Assembly (NCBI GenBank): GCA_025350465.1
Contig: JANXXU010000008.1
Coordinates: 62,001 to 126,000, forward strand
Length of the DNA stretch: 64,000 nucleotides
Origin: Alphaproteobacteria bacterium
GTDB taxonomy: Bacteria > Pseudomonadota > Alphaproteobacteria > Micropepsales > Micropepsaceae
Reading direction: 5' to 3'
Of this stretch, positions 18,520-27,699 are shown one piece after another. The translations under genes were made by a program, and so were the position numbers. How positions within the stretch are numbered: position 1 is the first letter of the stretch; each line of letters starts with the position of its first letter. The notes under the pieces were generated by a model, which ran no database searches, had not been told where the DNA came from, and saw only the letters and a program-made list of their open reading frames with translations.

Positions 18520-18945
18520 TCAAGGTTTCGTGTCGCCCATTTCACCGGCCACTTCGCAGAACGCTTTGCGCGCGGTTGACGAGCTGACTTTGCATTGGTC
18601 CATCGCATTGCGCTCTGCGATCGCCTTATCCGGATCGATCGACCAGCCGAAGCCCGGCGTCGAGGGTTTGGGATCGAGCGCGACGACCACCCATTCATGC
18701 CGGAAGGTGCGAACGATTTTGCAAAGCGCAACGGTCTTTTTCGGCGCACCGGTAAAGGCGAGGCACTTCTTGATGGCTTCTGCCTCCGCCACCGCAGACG
18801 TGTCGTAGTTCTGTACAACGCCGACGGCGATGCCTCTGGTCTCGGCGCTGGCGGGGTTGCCGCCAATGGCGATCGCACCATGGGCGCCGGCGGGCGATGT
18901 CGCGGCAAGCAGGATGACGGGTGCCAGAATTGAGATCTTCAGCAT
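18520..18945 (-). CDS. DUF4189-type exported protein
   Basis: Signal peptide MLKISILAPVILLAATSPAGA, then a domain with HGAIAIGG, AVAEAEAIKKCLAFTG, KTVALCKIVRTF and AIAERNAMDQCKVSS. The repeated A-x-x-x-A-M/L-x-x-C pattern and the opening GAIA are the DUF4189 signature. Family members are small secreted proteins of unknown function in Alphaproteobacteria and others. The 141-residue length is typical. Three cysteines remain in the mature form besides CEVAG. No operon partner. Confidence 0.75.
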   Translation of the reverse strand: MLKISILAPVILLAATSPAGAHGAIAIGGNPASAETRGIAVGVVQNYDTSAVAEAEAIKKCLAFTGAPKKTVALCKIVRTFRHEWVVVALDPKPSTPGFGWSIDPDKAIAERNAMDQCKVSSSTARKAFCEVAGEMGDTKP

Positions 18946-19207
18946 TTTACCCCCTCAAATCGGTTCGCGCTTCGATCTCCCATGATAATGGGGCGAAGCG
19001 CCAATAGACAGAGTATCCGTTTTCTGCGCCTACGAACGGCCTCAATTTGGACATCGTTCGTTAAGCCCCAGTTCAGGTGGAATGTCGCCTGCTGCGGATC
19101 TGGACGGGTGCGACCCGCTTCTATACGCAGTTCCGCCGATGCAGGAGCCAACGGCCCGCCGCCCGCGTTGTGAATGTCTAGGGTAAGCCCATAGGAGAAG
19201 CCTTGTG

Positions 19208-19570
19208 ATGCGTTTGATCTTGATTGCCCTCGGTGCCCTGTTTTGCGCAAGTCTGTTGATGCTCGCCCCGCCGCTGGCGCTGAGCGCGCCCGCGCCCGCA
19301 CCCGCACCCGCGCCGAACCCGAGCGGCATGCACATCACCCAATCGTGGTCGAAGACTTTGTGCTGCAAGAAGGACGACAAGGCTTTCTGGTCGACCGATC
19401 GCCAGTGCCGGTTGGCGCAAGGCACGGAGACCAAGGAAAAGGCCTGTCAGGACGCCGACGCCAAGGTCAAAGCCTGCTGCAAGAAAGACGCGAAGACCTG
19501 GTGGTCGAACCGCCGCGATTGCCGGCGCACGGGCGTGGTCGTCGTCGATTCGCTCTGCAAGAAGACCTAG
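19208..19570 (+). CDS. Exported cysteine-rich protein with duplicated motif
   Basis: About 120 residues. The signal peptide is MRLILIALGALFCASLLMLAPPLALS, followed by a short Ala-Pro linker. The mature part is two copies of one Cys-rich unit: KTLCCKKDDKAFWSTDRQC and KACCKKDAKTWWSNRRDC, each ending in another Cys further on. The paired CCKK and the Trp-Ser-x-x-x-x-C spacing suggest a disulfide-stapled repeat. GGAG about 10 bases upstream supports the ATG at 19208; a GTG directly before it is an alternative. The stop overlaps the first base of a palindromic repeat. Function unknown. Confidence 0.65.
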   Translation: MRLILIALGALFCASLLMLAPPLALSAPAPAPAPAPNPSGMHITQSWSKTLCCKKDDKAFWSTDRQCRLAQGTETKEKACQDADAKVKACCKKDAKTWWSNRRDCRRTGVVVVDSLCKKT

Positions 19571-19618
19571 AGCGTGATCTCGAAAAGTGGAAACCGGTTT
19601 TCGGAAAAGATCACGCTC
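19570..19618. repeat. Dispersed palindromic repeat (rhizobial GAGCGTGATC type)
   Basis: Arms GAGCGTGATC (19570-19579) and GATCACGCTC (19609-19618) are perfect inverse complements. Between them lie CGAAAAG, a central palindrome AAACCGGTTT and CGGAAAA. The sequence matches my recollection of a very common intergenic palindrome in Bradyrhizobium and related genomes. It lies exactly between two convergent genes, so it may also stop transcription from both sides. Confidence 0.8.
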
Positions 19619-19623
19619 GAACC

Positions 19624-20385
19624 TTAAATCGTCTTGATCTGGCGCTGCAGATTGGCGGCGCCGGCCGCGATCAATCCCGCGTCCGAAGCGACGGTAACGA
19701 GATCGAAGCCTTTGGCGAACATCGCGTTGGCATAGTCGAGCGAGACGCAATAGATCCCGGCCGCCAGTCCGTGCGCCTTGGCCGTCGCCAGCACCTTGTC
19801 AATGGCGGCGACGACGATGGGATCGGTTTGATCCATCCGCGCCTCGCGGCCCAGTGACAGTCCGAGATCTGACGGCCCGACATAGAGCATGTCGAGACCC
19901 TTGACCGCTGCGATCTCATCGACGTTCTTCAAACCGTCGGCCGTTTCGATTTGCGCGATCGCGAGCACCGTCTCGTTCGATTTCGCCAGATAATCGCCGC
20001 CGGCATAGAGCACCGCGCGGTTGGGCCCGACGCTGCGATAGCCGAGCGGCGCGTAGCGGCAGGCGCCGACGAAGCGCTCGCACTCGGCGCGCGAATTGAT
20101 CGTGGGGCAGATGACGCCATAAGCACCGGCGTCGAGCGCGCGCATCACTTCGCCGGGATCGTTCCACTGCACGCGCACCAGCGGCACGCTCGCCGTCGTC
20201 GAGACGGCGGTCAGCATCGCGCACATCGATGCGTAGTCGCCTTGCCCGTGCTGCAGATCGATCGTCACGCTGTCGAAACCCTGATGCGCAATGATCTCGG
20301 TCGAATAGGCGGCCGGCACGGCGAGCCAAACATTGGTCGCCCGTTTGCCGCCGATCCACAGCGTGCGGAGTTTATTTTCGCGCAT
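19624..20385 (-). CDS. HpcH/HpaI aldolase family protein
   Basis: 253-residue class II pyruvate aldolase relative. Starts MRENKLRTLWIGGKRATNVWL; signatures are GFDSVTIDLQHGQ near residue 38, VPLVRVQWNDP, GAYGVICPTINSRAECE, AQIETADGLKNVDEI (metal-binding Glu) and DMLYVGPSDLGLSLG. HpaI enzymes cleave 4-hydroxy-2-oxo acids such as 4-hydroxy-2-oxoheptanedioate to pyruvate plus aldehyde. No other aromatic meta-cleavage genes are adjacent, so the substrate is open. The start at 20385 is set by homology. It is divergent from the methyltransferase gene. Confidence 0.9.
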   Translation of the reverse strand: MRENKLRTLWIGGKRATNVWLAVPAAYSTEIIAHQGFDSVTIDLQHGQGDYASMCAMLTAVSTTASVPLVRVQWNDPGEVMRALDAGAYGVICPTINSRAECERFVGACRYAPLGYRSVGPNRAVLYAGGDYLAKSNETVLAIAQIETADGLKNVDEIAAVKGLDMLYVGPSDLGLSLGREARMDQTDPIVVAAIDKVLATAKAHGLAAGIYCVSLDYANAMFAKGFDLVTVASDAGLIAAGAANLQRQIKTI

Positions 20386-20445
20386 TGCGCTCGTCCTTGA
20401 TCCCTGCCTACGGTTCAGGCGGAAGCATACAATGGGACGCATCAC

Positions 20446-21234
20446 ATGACGCAACTCGTCTTCGACGAAGCCGCCGCCAAGGCCGTGGAGGCGATGTACC
20501 TCACACCCGACGTCGTCGCGCAGCGCGCGCGGGTACTCGAGATGCTGACGCCGAAACCCGGCGAACACATTCTCGACATCGGCGTTGGTCCGGGTCTTCT
20601 CGCTTACGACCTGGCGCGGCTCGTCGGCGACAAAGGGCGCGTCGTCGGCCTCGACAATGCAGCGGCGATGGTGGCCTTAGCGCGCACGCGGCTCGCCCAA
20701 CTCAAGCAGGCCGAATGCGTCGAAGGGCAGGCGACCGAACTCGCCTATCCCGATGCAAGCTTCGATGCCGTGGTCTCGACGCAGGTTTATGAATATGTCG
20801 CCGACATGCCGCGTGCGCTGAGTGAACTGTATCGCGTGCTCAAGCTCGGCGGGCGCGCACTGATCCTCGACACGGATTGGCGCAGCATCGTTTGGCATTC
20901 GAGCGACAACGCGCGCATGGATCGCGTGCTCGCCGTTTGGGACGATCATCTGGCCAATCCGCATTTGCCCGCAACGCTCGGTCCGCTGATGCAGCGCGCC
21001 GGTTTCGCAATTCGCCGGGTCGAGATCGTGCCGATGCTCTCCGCCCACTATCAGCCCGTGAGTTACGCGGCCGGCATCATGCGCGCGATTCACGGTTTCA
21101 CGCGGACGAATGCTGCGCGCCACGGCTTGGAGACGCAAGAAGTGCAAGCCTGGTTCGACGATCAGCAGCAGCTCATTGCGCAGGGCGCGTTCTTCTTCAG
21201 CGTGAATCGCTATGTATTCGTGGGCACGAAGTAA
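20446..21234 (+). CDS. Class I SAM-dependent methyltransferase (UbiE/ArsM-like)
   Basis: 262 residues. SAM motif I is ILDIGVGPGLLAYDLA near residue 44, with acidic VVGLDNAAAM next and the post-I/II region AYPDASFDAVVSTQVYEYV. The rest is a C-terminal lid. The layout resembles UbiE and small-molecule methyltransferases; no Cys pattern for arsenite binding is evident. The substrate is unknown. The 292 bases to the helicase gene have no coding feature. Confidence 0.82.
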   Translation: MTQLVFDEAAAKAVEAMYLTPDVVAQRARVLEMLTPKPGEHILDIGVGPGLLAYDLARLVGDKGRVVGLDNAAAMVALARTRLAQLKQAECVEGQATELAYPDASFDAVVSTQVYEYVADMPRALSELYRVLKLGGRALILDTDWRSIVWHSSDNARMDRVLAVWDDHLANPHLPATLGPLMQRAGFAIRRVEIVPMLSAHYQPVSYAAGIMRAIHGFTRTNAARHGLETQEVQAWFDDQQQLIAQGAFFFSVNRYVFVGTK

Positions 21235-21526
21235 GTCCGCCTACGGACGTTCATATCTCGTTAGGACAAAATGCCTTGACTTCGCCTTGTTCCATAGGCA
21301 CATAAGCCCCAGTGACAGCGCCTTGGCGCGTCGCGAACGCTCCCGCCGCGTGAACGGCACGAGATCCAAAGCGGTCTCAATCGTCCCTCCGAGCGTCTAA
21401 ATCACCGGAATTGCCCAGGTACACGCGGGGCGGTCCAAAAGGCCCGCGATTTTTCGCGTGCGTGCGGCGCCATAAGAGCGATTCGCGCGTTCCGCGCCGA
21501 TTCAGAGGTTATAGAAAGAAACCTAA

Positions 21527-23239
21527 GTGACTCAGTTTACTGATCTTGGCCTCGAGCCGCGTCTTCTCAAGGCGCTGGCGCAAGAAGGCTACGAAACGCC
21601 GACGCCGATCCAATCGCAGGGCATCCCGCACATCTTGGCGGGCAGGGATTTGCTCGGCATCGCGCAAACCGGCACCGGCAAAACCGCGGCCTTCGCGCTG
21701 CCGATCCTGCAGCGCCTTGCGGCCGACAAACGTCTGGCGCAACCAAAGACGGCGCGCGCGCTGATCTTGTCGCCGACGCGCGAGCTTGCGTCTCAAATTG
21801 CCGACAGCTTCCGCGCCTATGGCCGCTACATGAATTTGAGCGTCACCACGATCTTCGGCGGCGTCGGCGAACAGCCGCAGGTTCAGACCATGAAGCGCGG
21901 CATCGACATCCTCGTCGCCACGCCGGGCCGCTTGCTCGATCACGTCCGTCAGCGGAACGCGACGTTGGGCCAAACGGAAATCTTCGTCCTCGACGAAGCC
22001 GACCGCATGCTCGACATGGGCTTCATCAACGACATCCGCAAGCTTGTCGCGACGTTGCCGGGCCAGCGCCAGAACTTGTTCTTCTCGGCAACGATGCCGT
22101 CGGAGATTGCCTCATTGGCCGCGCACATGTTGCGCGATCCGATGAAAGTATCGGTGACCCCGCAAGCGACGACGGTCGAAAAGGTCGACCAGCGCGTCAT
22201 CCTCGTCGACACCGTCGACAAGCGTGCGCTGCTCGCCGAAATCTTGCGCGGCGAAAAGGACATCGGCCGCACGCTCGTCTTTACGCGCACCAAGCACGGT
22301 GCCGATAAGGTCGTGCGCCATCTCGAAGGCGCCGGCATCGCCGCCGCCGCCATTCACGGCAACAAGAGCCAGAGCCAGCGTGTCAGCGCTCTGAACGCGT
22401 TTCGCGCCGGCCGCGCCCGCGTCCTTATCGCAACCGACATCGCCGCGCGCGGCATCGACGTCGACGGCATCACGCACGTCATAAACTTCGACTTGCCGCA
22501 CGTGCCGGAGAGCTACGTCCACCGCATCGGCCGCACGGCGCGCGCCGGCGCTGCGGGCATCGCGATCTCGTTCTGCGACCGCGAGGAGCGTCCGCTGCTT
22601 CGCGATATCGAAAAGCTGACGCGCCAGACGATCGCCTCGACCGACCGCCGCGGCCATCATTCGCGCCCGGTGAACACGACCGCCGGCGCCGGTGCGCCCG
22701 CGCCGCAAGCCACGTCGTGGACGCCGCCGATCGGTGTGGTCTCCGATGTGGTGGAACAAGGTGCGCCGCGAGGCGACCGTCAGCCGCGCCACAATCGCGA
22801 CCGCAACGATCGCCGTCCGCGTCATTCCCACGCTGGTGATCCCCGTGGTGGGCGCAACGGCCATGCGAATGGCGAAGCGCACGCGCGCAGCGACAAGCCG
22901 GCCGCGGCGAGCGAGCGTCCACGTCATGAACATCGCGGTCAACGCAATGGCAACGGTGAAGCGCACGTGAGGAACGAGGGTCACGCCAAGCCCGCGACCG
23001 TCGCCGGCGAGCATCCGCGCGGCGGCCAGCATCGCCATGCGCAGAAGCCGAAGGCGCATCACGATGCCCGTGCCAACCAACCCAACGCAGCGACGTCAGG
23101 CAAGCCGCATCGCAAGGGCCCGCCGCCGTCGCATAAGGCTGGTGGTGGTGGCAAACCCCACGCGGCGCGCCAGCATCAAGACGGGACCCAGAAGATGCCG
23201 AACTTTCTGACGCGCCCGTCGCGCCCGTCCCAGCACTGA
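21527..23239 (+). CDS. DEAD-box ATP-dependent RNA helicase (RhlE/CsdA-like)
   Basis: 570 residues from a GTG start with AGAAAGAA upstream. Motifs in order: Q motif [12 protein letters not shown] (about 22-33), Walker A AQTGTGKT (46-53), [22 protein letters not shown] (about 155), SAT, and [15 protein letters not shown] with [10 protein letters not shown] in domain 2. After about residue 375 comes a long, disordered, basic tail rich in His, Arg, Gly and Asn, typical of RNA-chaperoning RhlE-type helicases. These assist ribosome assembly and RNA decay, often in the cold. A 292-base leader without genes precedes it and could be a regulatory 5-prime UTR. Confidence 0.93.
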   Translation: MTQFTDLGLEPRLLKALAQEGYETPTPIQSQGIPHILAGRDLLGIAQTGTGKTAAFALPILQRLAADKRLAQPKTARALILSPTRELASQIADSFRAYGRYMNLSVTTIFGGVGEQPQVQTMKRGIDILVATPGRLLDHVRQRNATLGQTEIFVLDEADRMLDMGFINDIRKLVATLPGQRQNLFFSATMPSEIASLAAHMLRDPMKVSVTPQATTVEKVDQRVILVDTVDKRALLAEILRGEKDIGRTLVFTRTKHGADKVVRHLEGAGIAAAAIHGNKSQSQRVSALNAFRAGRARVLIATDIAARGIDVDGITHVINFDLPHVPESYVHRIGRTARAGAAGIAISFCDREERPLLRDIEKLTRQTIASTDRRGHHSRPVNTTAGAGAPAPQATSWTPPIGVVSDVVEQGAPRGDRQPRHNRDRNDRRPRHSHAGDPRGGRNGHANGEAHARSDKPAAASERPRHEHRGQRNGNGEAHVRNEGHAKPATVAGEHPRGGQHRHAQKPKAHHDARANQPNAATSGKPHRKGPPPSHKAGGGGKPHAARQHQDGTQKMPNFLTRPSRPSQH

Positions 23240-23246
23240 CGATCTG

Positions 23247-23840
23247 TCAAACCGCAGCGAGCCCAACGCTCGCTGCGGCCCCCAACACGAAGACTTTCGT
23301 GTCGCCATAGACGCGCTCGTCGAGAAGCGCGAAGCCTTGCGGCGCGATGAAGTTCTCGTCCTCCGCCATCTCGGCGACAACGAGCGCCTTTGCTGCCAAC
23401 CAGGCGCCGTTGCGCGCGCTGGTGAGGGCACGCCCCGCCAAGTCCTTGCGATAAGGCGGGTCGAGCAGCAAGAGATCGAACGGCCCGCCGGCGTTCGGCG
23501 GCAGGGGCCCGAGATCCGTCGCGTCGCGACGCCAAATCTTCGTCACGCCGGTCGCCTGCATTGCTTCGACATTGCGCCGGATCAGTCCCCGGCTTTCGGC
23601 GTGATCGTCGACGAACAGCACGTACTTCGCGCCGCGCGACAACGCCTCGAGCCCGAGCGCGCCGGTGCCCGAGAACAGATCGAGCACGCGCGCGCCTTCA
23701 AGGCGAAAGCCCGTGCCGAAATCGTTGTGGGCAAGAATATTGAAGATCGCTTCTCGCACGCGGTCCGAGGTCGGACGCACGTGTTCGTCCGCCGGCGTGG
23801 ATAAAATGAGACCGCGAGATTTACCGCCCACGATGCGCAT
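23247..23840 (-). CDS. rsmD: 16S rRNA (guanine(966)-N(2))-methyltransferase RsmD
   Basis: 197 residues, starting MRIVGGKSRGLIL, a typical RsmD opening. SAM motif VLDLFSGTGALGLEAL is at about 52-67, and the base-flipping catalytic motif DPPY at 127-130. It methylates G966 of 16S rRNA during 30S assembly. Its start lies 3 bases after the stop of the upstream pseudouridine synthase gene, so the two RNA-modification genes form an operon. Its 3-prime end overlaps a hairpin and lies 7 bases from the convergent helicase stop. Confidence 0.93.
   Translation of the reverse strand: MRIVGGKSRGLILSTPADEHVRPTSDRVREAIFNILAHNDFGTGFRLEGARVLDLFSGTGALGLEALSRGAKYVLFVDDHAESRGLIRRNVEAMQATGVTKIWRRDATDLGPLPPNAGGPFDLLLLDPPYRKDLAGRALTSARNGAWLAAKALVVAEMAEDENFIAPQGFALLDERVYGDTKVFVLGAAASVGLAAV
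23252..23278. terminator. Inverted repeat between convergent helicase and rsmD stops
   Basis: An 11-bp perfect stem CCGCAGCGAGC / GCTCGCTGCGG with a 5-base loop begins 13 bases after the helicase stop and lies within the last codons of rsmD. There is no T-run on either side, so it may be a transcription barrier rather than a classic intrinsic terminator. Confidence 0.5.
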
Positions 23841-23843
23841 GGC

Positions 23844-24719
23844 TTACGATCCCCGCCGCCGCTGTGGCTTCGTCTGAGGCGCAGGAGCAGGCCGGTCGGG
23901 CCGAGGCCGTCGCGCCTCTTCACGGCGCGCTTGTTCCTTTTCAGCCGGTGTTGGCGCAGGCTCCAGGTCGCCGCCGTCTTTCTTGAAGCCCAATTGCTCG
24001 CGCATCACTTTGGCAGGAATTTCGTCGACCTCGCCCTCGTTCAACTGGCCCAAATGAAACGGCCCGAACGACACCCGGATCAAACGGTTCACTTTGACGC
24101 CCAGATGCTCCATGGCGCGGCGCACCTCGCGGTTCTTGCCTTCTTTGAGCGCCAGCGTCGCCCAGCTGTTGCCGCCCTTCGACCGGTCGAGCTTGGCCTC
24201 GATGCCGCTGTAGCGCACGCCGTCGATCTCGACGCCCTTGGCCAAGCGGTCGAGATCTTCTTGCGTCAGCTTGCCGAAAGCGCGCACCCGATAGCGTCGC
24301 AGCCAGCCATGCGCCGGCAGCTCCAACCGCCGTGCCAACTCGCCGTCATTCGTCAGAAGCAACAAGCCTTCTGAATTGTAGTCGAGCCGTCCGATCGAGA
24401 TCACGCGAGGCAATCCCGCCGGCAAATTTTCGAAGACGGTCGCCCGGCCTTTCTCATCCTTATGCGTCGTCACGAGCCCCTTGGGCTTGTGATAACGCCA
24501 CAGCCGTGCCCGCTCCGGCTGGCCGACGATCTTGCCGTCGACCGCGATCTTGGCGCCTGGCGGTACCTTGAAGGCGGGCGTCGTGAGCACTGTGCCGTTC
24601 ACCGCCACACGCCCCGCCTCGATCATCTTTTCCGCGTCGCGCCGTGAGGCGACCCCCGCCCTCGCCAAGACCTTGGCGATCCGCTCGCCCTCCGCGCTAT
24701 GCTGTGCCGGTTCGCTCAT
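23844..24719 (-). CDS. rRNA pseudouridine synthase, RsuA/RluB family
   Basis: 291 residues. An N-terminal S4 RNA-binding domain (ERIAKVLARAGVASRRDAEKMI, then GRVAVNG) precedes a catalytic domain with GRLDYNSEGLLLLTNDG. That Asp (about residue 110) is the pseudouridine synthase nucleophile. EGKNREVRRAMEHLGV completes the RluB/E/F signature. The C-terminal tail is basic and proline-rich (RPRPDRPAPAPQTK). It probably modifies 23S rRNA near U2605 like RluB, but RsuA-like specificity cannot be excluded. Upstream of rsmD in one operon, divergent from the monooxygenase-like/tadA pair. Confidence 0.9.
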   Translation of the reverse strand: MSEPAQHSAEGERIAKVLARAGVASRRDAEKMIEAGRVAVNGTVLTTPAFKVPPGAKIAVDGKIVGQPERARLWRYHKPKGLVTTHKDEKGRATVFENLPAGLPRVISIGRLDYNSEGLLLLTNDGELARRLELPAHGWLRRYRVRAFGKLTQEDLDRLAKGVEIDGVRYSGIEAKLDRSKGGNSWATLALKEGKNREVRRAMEHLGVKVNRLIRVSFGPFHLGQLNEGEVDEIPAKVMREQLGFKKDGGDLEPAPTPAEKEQARREEARRPRPDRPAPAPQTKPQRRRGS

Positions 24720-24760
24720 GCGCGCGTTCTAGCAGACCGCGCGCCTTGGAGGCAGGACTC

Positions 24761-25078
24761 ATGTTCATCGCCGTTTATCGCTGGAAAGTGAAGCAGGGCA
24801 TGGAAGATCAGTTTCGCGAGGCCAGGCGCCGTGGCACGGTCGCAATCCGCCGCCAGCACGGCAGCTTCGGCTCCAGGCTCCACCGCACGCTTGACGGCGA
24901 TTTCGTCGGCTACGCGCAATGGCCGAGCGAGAAGCTCTGGCGCAGCGTCTACGATGCCCATTTCCCGCACGGCGACAAGGAAGCCGCGACCATGTTCCGC
25001 GCCGCAATCGAAGTAAGCCACGGGCCTGAGCTGCTGATGGAGGTCACCGACGATCTCTTGGATCTTGTGCGCGCATGA
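24761..25078 (+). CDS. Antibiotic-biosynthesis-monooxygenase-like (ABM) dimeric alpha-beta barrel protein
   Basis: 105 residues starting MFIAVYRWKVKQGMEDQF after a good GGAGG ribosome site. The opening beta strand, the helix with EQFR-like residues, and FVGYAQWPSEKLWRSVYDAH match the ABM fold of small heme-free monooxygenases and unknown stress proteins. No catalytic function can be assigned. Its stop overlaps the tadA start by 4 bases (ATGA), so it is the first gene of a two-gene unit divergent from the pseudouridine synthase gene. Confidence 0.7.
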   Translation: MFIAVYRWKVKQGMEDQFREARRRGTVAIRRQHGSFGSRLHRTLDGDFVGYAQWPSEKLWRSVYDAHFPHGDKEAATMFRAAIEVSHGPELLMEVTDDLLDLVRA

Positions 25079-25539
25079 CGTCCGAAGACGCACGCTGGAT
25101 GTCGCTCGCCCTCGCCGAGGCGGAGGCGGCCGGCGCGCGCGGCGAGGTGCCGGTCGGCGCGGTGCTTGTGGGCCCGCTTCCGGGCGAGATGCTGGGCTCG
25201 GCCGGCAATATGATTATCGAAAAGCATGACCCCACCGCGCACGCCGAAATGCTGCTCATCGGTGCAACCGCTTCGCGCCTCGGCAACGAGCGCCTGATCG
25301 GCACGACGCTTTACGTCACATTGGAGCCTTGCGCCATGTGCGTCGGCGCCATATCGCTCGCACGCACCAAGCGCCTGGTCTACGCCGCGCCCGATCCGAA
25401 GGGCGGCGCGGTCGCGCACGGCCCCAAATTCTTCGAGCAACCAACCTGCCATCACCGCCCCGAAGTTACGCATCTGGGCGGCGAGGCCGAGGCGAAATCG
25501 GCGGAACTGCTGCGCACCTTTTTCCGGGCGCGGCGCTGA
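25075..25539 (+). CDS. tadA: tRNA-specific adenosine deaminase / nucleoside deaminase
   Basis: 154-residue zinc deaminase. The zinc site is HAE (His 56, Glu 58 as proton shuttle) plus PCAMC (Cys 86 and Cys 89). EVPVGAVLVG and TLYVTLEPCAMCVGAI are typical of TadA, which makes inosine at position 34 of tRNA-Arg(ACG). It sits next to other RNA-modification genes (rluB-like, rsmD). Translationally coupled to the ABM gene by an ATGA overlap. The region around residues 33-45 differs somewhat from classical TadA, so a related nucleoside deaminase is possible. Confidence 0.85.
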   Translation: MTSEDARWMSLALAEAEAAGARGEVPVGAVLVGPLPGEMLGSAGNMIIEKHDPTAHAEMLLIGATASRLGNERLIGTTLYVTLEPCAMCVGAISLARTKRLVYAAPDPKGGAVAHGPKFFEQPTCHHRPEVTHLGGEAEAKSAELLRTFFRARR

Positions 25540-25554
25540 CCACTTTCCGTTTTT

Positions 25555-25620
25555 GTCATTCCCGCGAAGGCGGGCATCCAGAGCAAGGGAAACCTGGATT
25601 CCCGCCTTCGCGGGAATGAC
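25555..25620. repeat. Perfect palindromic repeat (GTCATTCCCGCG type)
   Basis: Arm GTCATTCCCGCGAAGGCGGG at 25555-25574 is the exact inverse complement of the arm at 25601-25620; additional ATCCAG/CTGGAT pairing extends the stem. This is a well-known type of dispersed palindrome in proteobacterial genomes. It lies 15 bases after the tadA stop (25539), where it can terminate or stabilise the mRNA. A degraded relative occurs at 60691-60740. Confidence 0.88.
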
Positions 25621-25714
25621 AACATGAGTTGGGCAGTCCGTGCGCCCTAGGCGCCTCATCGGCCAGGCGCTACAGTCCGCCCCATCGCAATTGAGAGATC
25701 AGGGAGAACGTCCG

Positions 25715-26956
25715 ATGAATTTCGATTACACGCCGCGGATGAAGCAGTGGATCGCCAAGGTCAGCGATTTCATGGATCGCCACATTTATCCGGCGGAGGA
25801 AGTCTACAACAGACAAATGAGCGAAGCGCGCGCCAAGGGCAACCCCTGGATCGTCGTGCCGGTCGTGGAAGAGTTGAAGGCGAAGGCGAAAGCGCAGGGC
25901 CTGTGGAATCTGTTCCTGAACGAAAGCGAACACGGTGCCGGCCTTACCAATCTCGAATACGCGCCGTTGGCGGAGATGATGGGCCGCGTCGGCTTTGCCT
26001 CGGAAGCATTCAATTGCTCTGCGCCCGACACCGGCAACATGGAAGTGCTGGAGCGCTACGGCAGCGACGCTCACAAAGCGAAATGGCTGAAGCCGCTGCT
26101 TGCCGGCGAAATTCGCTCGGCCTTCATCATGACCGAACCCGAGGTCGCCTCGTCCGACGCCTCCAACATCCGCACCCGCATCGAACGTCAGGGCGATCAC
26201 TACGTCGTCAACGGTCGCAAATGGTGGTCGTCGGGCATGGGCGATCCGCGCTGCAAGATCATGATCGTGATGGGTAAGACCGATCCGAACTCGGACAAAT
26301 ATCGCCAGCAATCGCAGATCCTCGTCGAAACCAACACGCCGGGCGTCAAGATTGTGCGCATGCTTCCCGTCTTCGGTTTCGACGATGCGCCGCACGGCCA
26401 CGCCGAAGTCCTCTTCGAGAACGTGAAGGTGCCGGCGGAAAATCTGTTGCTCGGCGAAGGTCGCGGCTTCGAAATCGCACAAGGCCGCCTCGGGCCGGGC
26501 CGCATCCATCACTGCATGCGCTCGATCGGCGCGGCCGAACGCGCTCTTGAATCGATGTGCAAGCGGCTGATGACGCGCGAAGCCTTCGGCAAGCGCATCT
26601 CGGAGCATTCGGTGTGGGAACAGCGCGTCGCCGAGGCGCGCACCAACATCGAGATGTGCCGACTGCTGACGCTGAAGGCGGCCGACATGATGGACAAGGT
26701 CGGCAACAAGGTCGCGCGGACCGAAATTGCCATGATCAAGGTGGCCGCGCCGCGCATGGCGCTGAAGGTCATCGACGACGCGATCCAAGCCTGGGGCGGT
26801 GCCGGTGTGACGACGGATTCGGGCCTCGCGCGTCTCTATGCCGGCCAGCGCACGCTGCGTTTGGCCGACGGTCCGGACGAAGTCCACAACCGCACGATTG
26901 CGCGCCTCGAATTCGGCAAGCACTCGAACCAGATGCGCATGGAAGCGGCGCAGTAG
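25715..26956 (+). CDS. Acyl-CoA dehydrogenase
   Basis: 413-residue FAD flavoprotein of beta-oxidation. Visible blocks: [12 protein letters not shown], the ACAD substrate/FAD block [17 protein letters not shown], the middle beta domain with [17 protein letters not shown], and the C-domain [13 protein letters not shown] and [32 protein letters not shown]. The motif order and the late [14 protein letters not shown] match the ACAD10/11-like group. Start at 25715 is preceded by AGGGAGAA. A perfect 24-bp palindrome follows. ACAD10/11-type dehydrogenases are linked to APH-like kinases, and two such kinase genes lie only about 3 kb downstream (29600-31745). Confidence 0.93.
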   Translation: MNFDYTPRMKQWIAKVSDFMDRHIYPAEEVYNRQMSEARAKGNPWIVVPVVEELKAKAKAQGLWNLFLNESEHGAGLTNLEYAPLAEMMGRVGFASEAFNCSAPDTGNMEVLERYGSDAHKAKWLKPLLAGEIRSAFIMTEPEVASSDASNIRTRIERQGDHYVVNGRKWWSSGMGDPRCKIMIVMGKTDPNSDKYRQQSQILVETNTPGVKIVRMLPVFGFDDAPHGHAEVLFENVKVPAENLLLGEGRGFEIAQGRLGPGRIHHCMRSIGAAERALESMCKRLMTREAFGKRISEHSVWEQRVAEARTNIEMCRLLTLKAADMMDKVGNKVARTEIAMIKVAAPRMALKVIDDAIQAWGGAGVTTDSGLARLYAGQRTLRLADGPDEVHNRTIARLEFGKHSNQMRMEAAQ

Positions 26957-26982
26957 AGACCGCCATAAATCATTGAATGATC

Positions 26983-27006
26983 AGCGAGCCCCGATCGGGG
27001 CTCGCT
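26983..27006 (+). terminator. 24-bp perfect palindrome, terminator-like
   Basis: AGCGAGCCCCGATCGGGGCT plus the closing CGCT is a perfect palindrome 27 bases after the acyl-CoA dehydrogenase stop. It can form a 10-11 bp stem. Only a short T-poor tail (TCAT) follows, so termination strength is uncertain. Confidence 0.65.
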
Positions 27007-27036
27007 TCATGAACAACGTACCAAGGAAAACATTCC

Positions 27037-27687
27037 ATGAAGCTTTATAACGCCAATCTTTCGCCTTACGCGTCGCGCGTGCGCTTGCAGCTCTACGCCA
27101 AAGGGCTCAGCGCCGAATTCGTGCCGCCGCCCGGTGGCGGCATCCACACGCCCGAATTCGCCAAGATCAATCCGTTGGAGCGCATTCCGGCGCTCGACGA
27201 CGGTGGGTTCATTGTGCCCGAATCCGGCGCGATCGTTGAATACATCGAGGACACGCATCCGACGCCGGCTTTGCGCCCGGCCGATGCGAAGGAGCGCGCC
27301 CGCATGCGCGTGCTCTATGATATCGCCGATCATTATATCTTGGGCGCGTTGCTGAAGTTGTTCAATCAAGCCAACCCGGCGACGCGTGACGCGAAAATCG
27401 TCGACGGGGCGCTCACGGATCTGGCGAAGTCGCTCAAGGGCCTCGAGCACTACATCTCCGGCGGCAAATACGCGCTGGGCTCCACGCTGACGCTCGCCGA
27501 TTGCGCGCTCGTTCCGGCGCTCTTCTTCGTCAGCGCGCTTGGACCGCTGTTCGGCCAAAGCGATTTGATGGGCGCGACGCCCAAGGTCAAAGCCTATTTC
27601 GCGGCCGTGCAATCGGACGCAAACGTCGCGAAGATTCTCAAGGAGTTGGGCGAAGCGCTCGCCGAGCGGGTGAAATCCGGGCGCTAG
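27037..27687 (+). CDS. Glutathione S-transferase family protein
   Basis: 216 residues, starting MKLYNANLSPYASRVRLQLYAKGL, where Ser/Tyr in the N-terminal strand-helix turn is the probable catalytic region. NPLERIPALDDGGFIVPESGAIVEYIED contains the cis-Pro and the Glu-Ser glutathione-binding pair. The C-domain includes TLTLADCALVPALFF. Resembles zeta/maleylacetoacetate-isomerase-like or beta-class enzymes but lacks a clear class marker. It follows the acyl-CoA dehydrogenase gene after a palindrome and is convergent with the remnant at 27700. Confidence 0.87.
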   Translation: MKLYNANLSPYASRVRLQLYAKGLSAEFVPPPGGGIHTPEFAKINPLERIPALDDGGFIVPESGAIVEYIEDTHPTPALRPADAKERARMRVLYDIADHYILGALLKLFNQANPATRDAKIVDGALTDLAKSLKGLEHYISGGKYALGSTLTLADCALVPALFFVSALGPLFGQSDLMGATPKVKAYFAAVQSDANVAKILKELGEALAERVKSGR

Positions 27688-27699
27688 CCGGCGCGCGGC

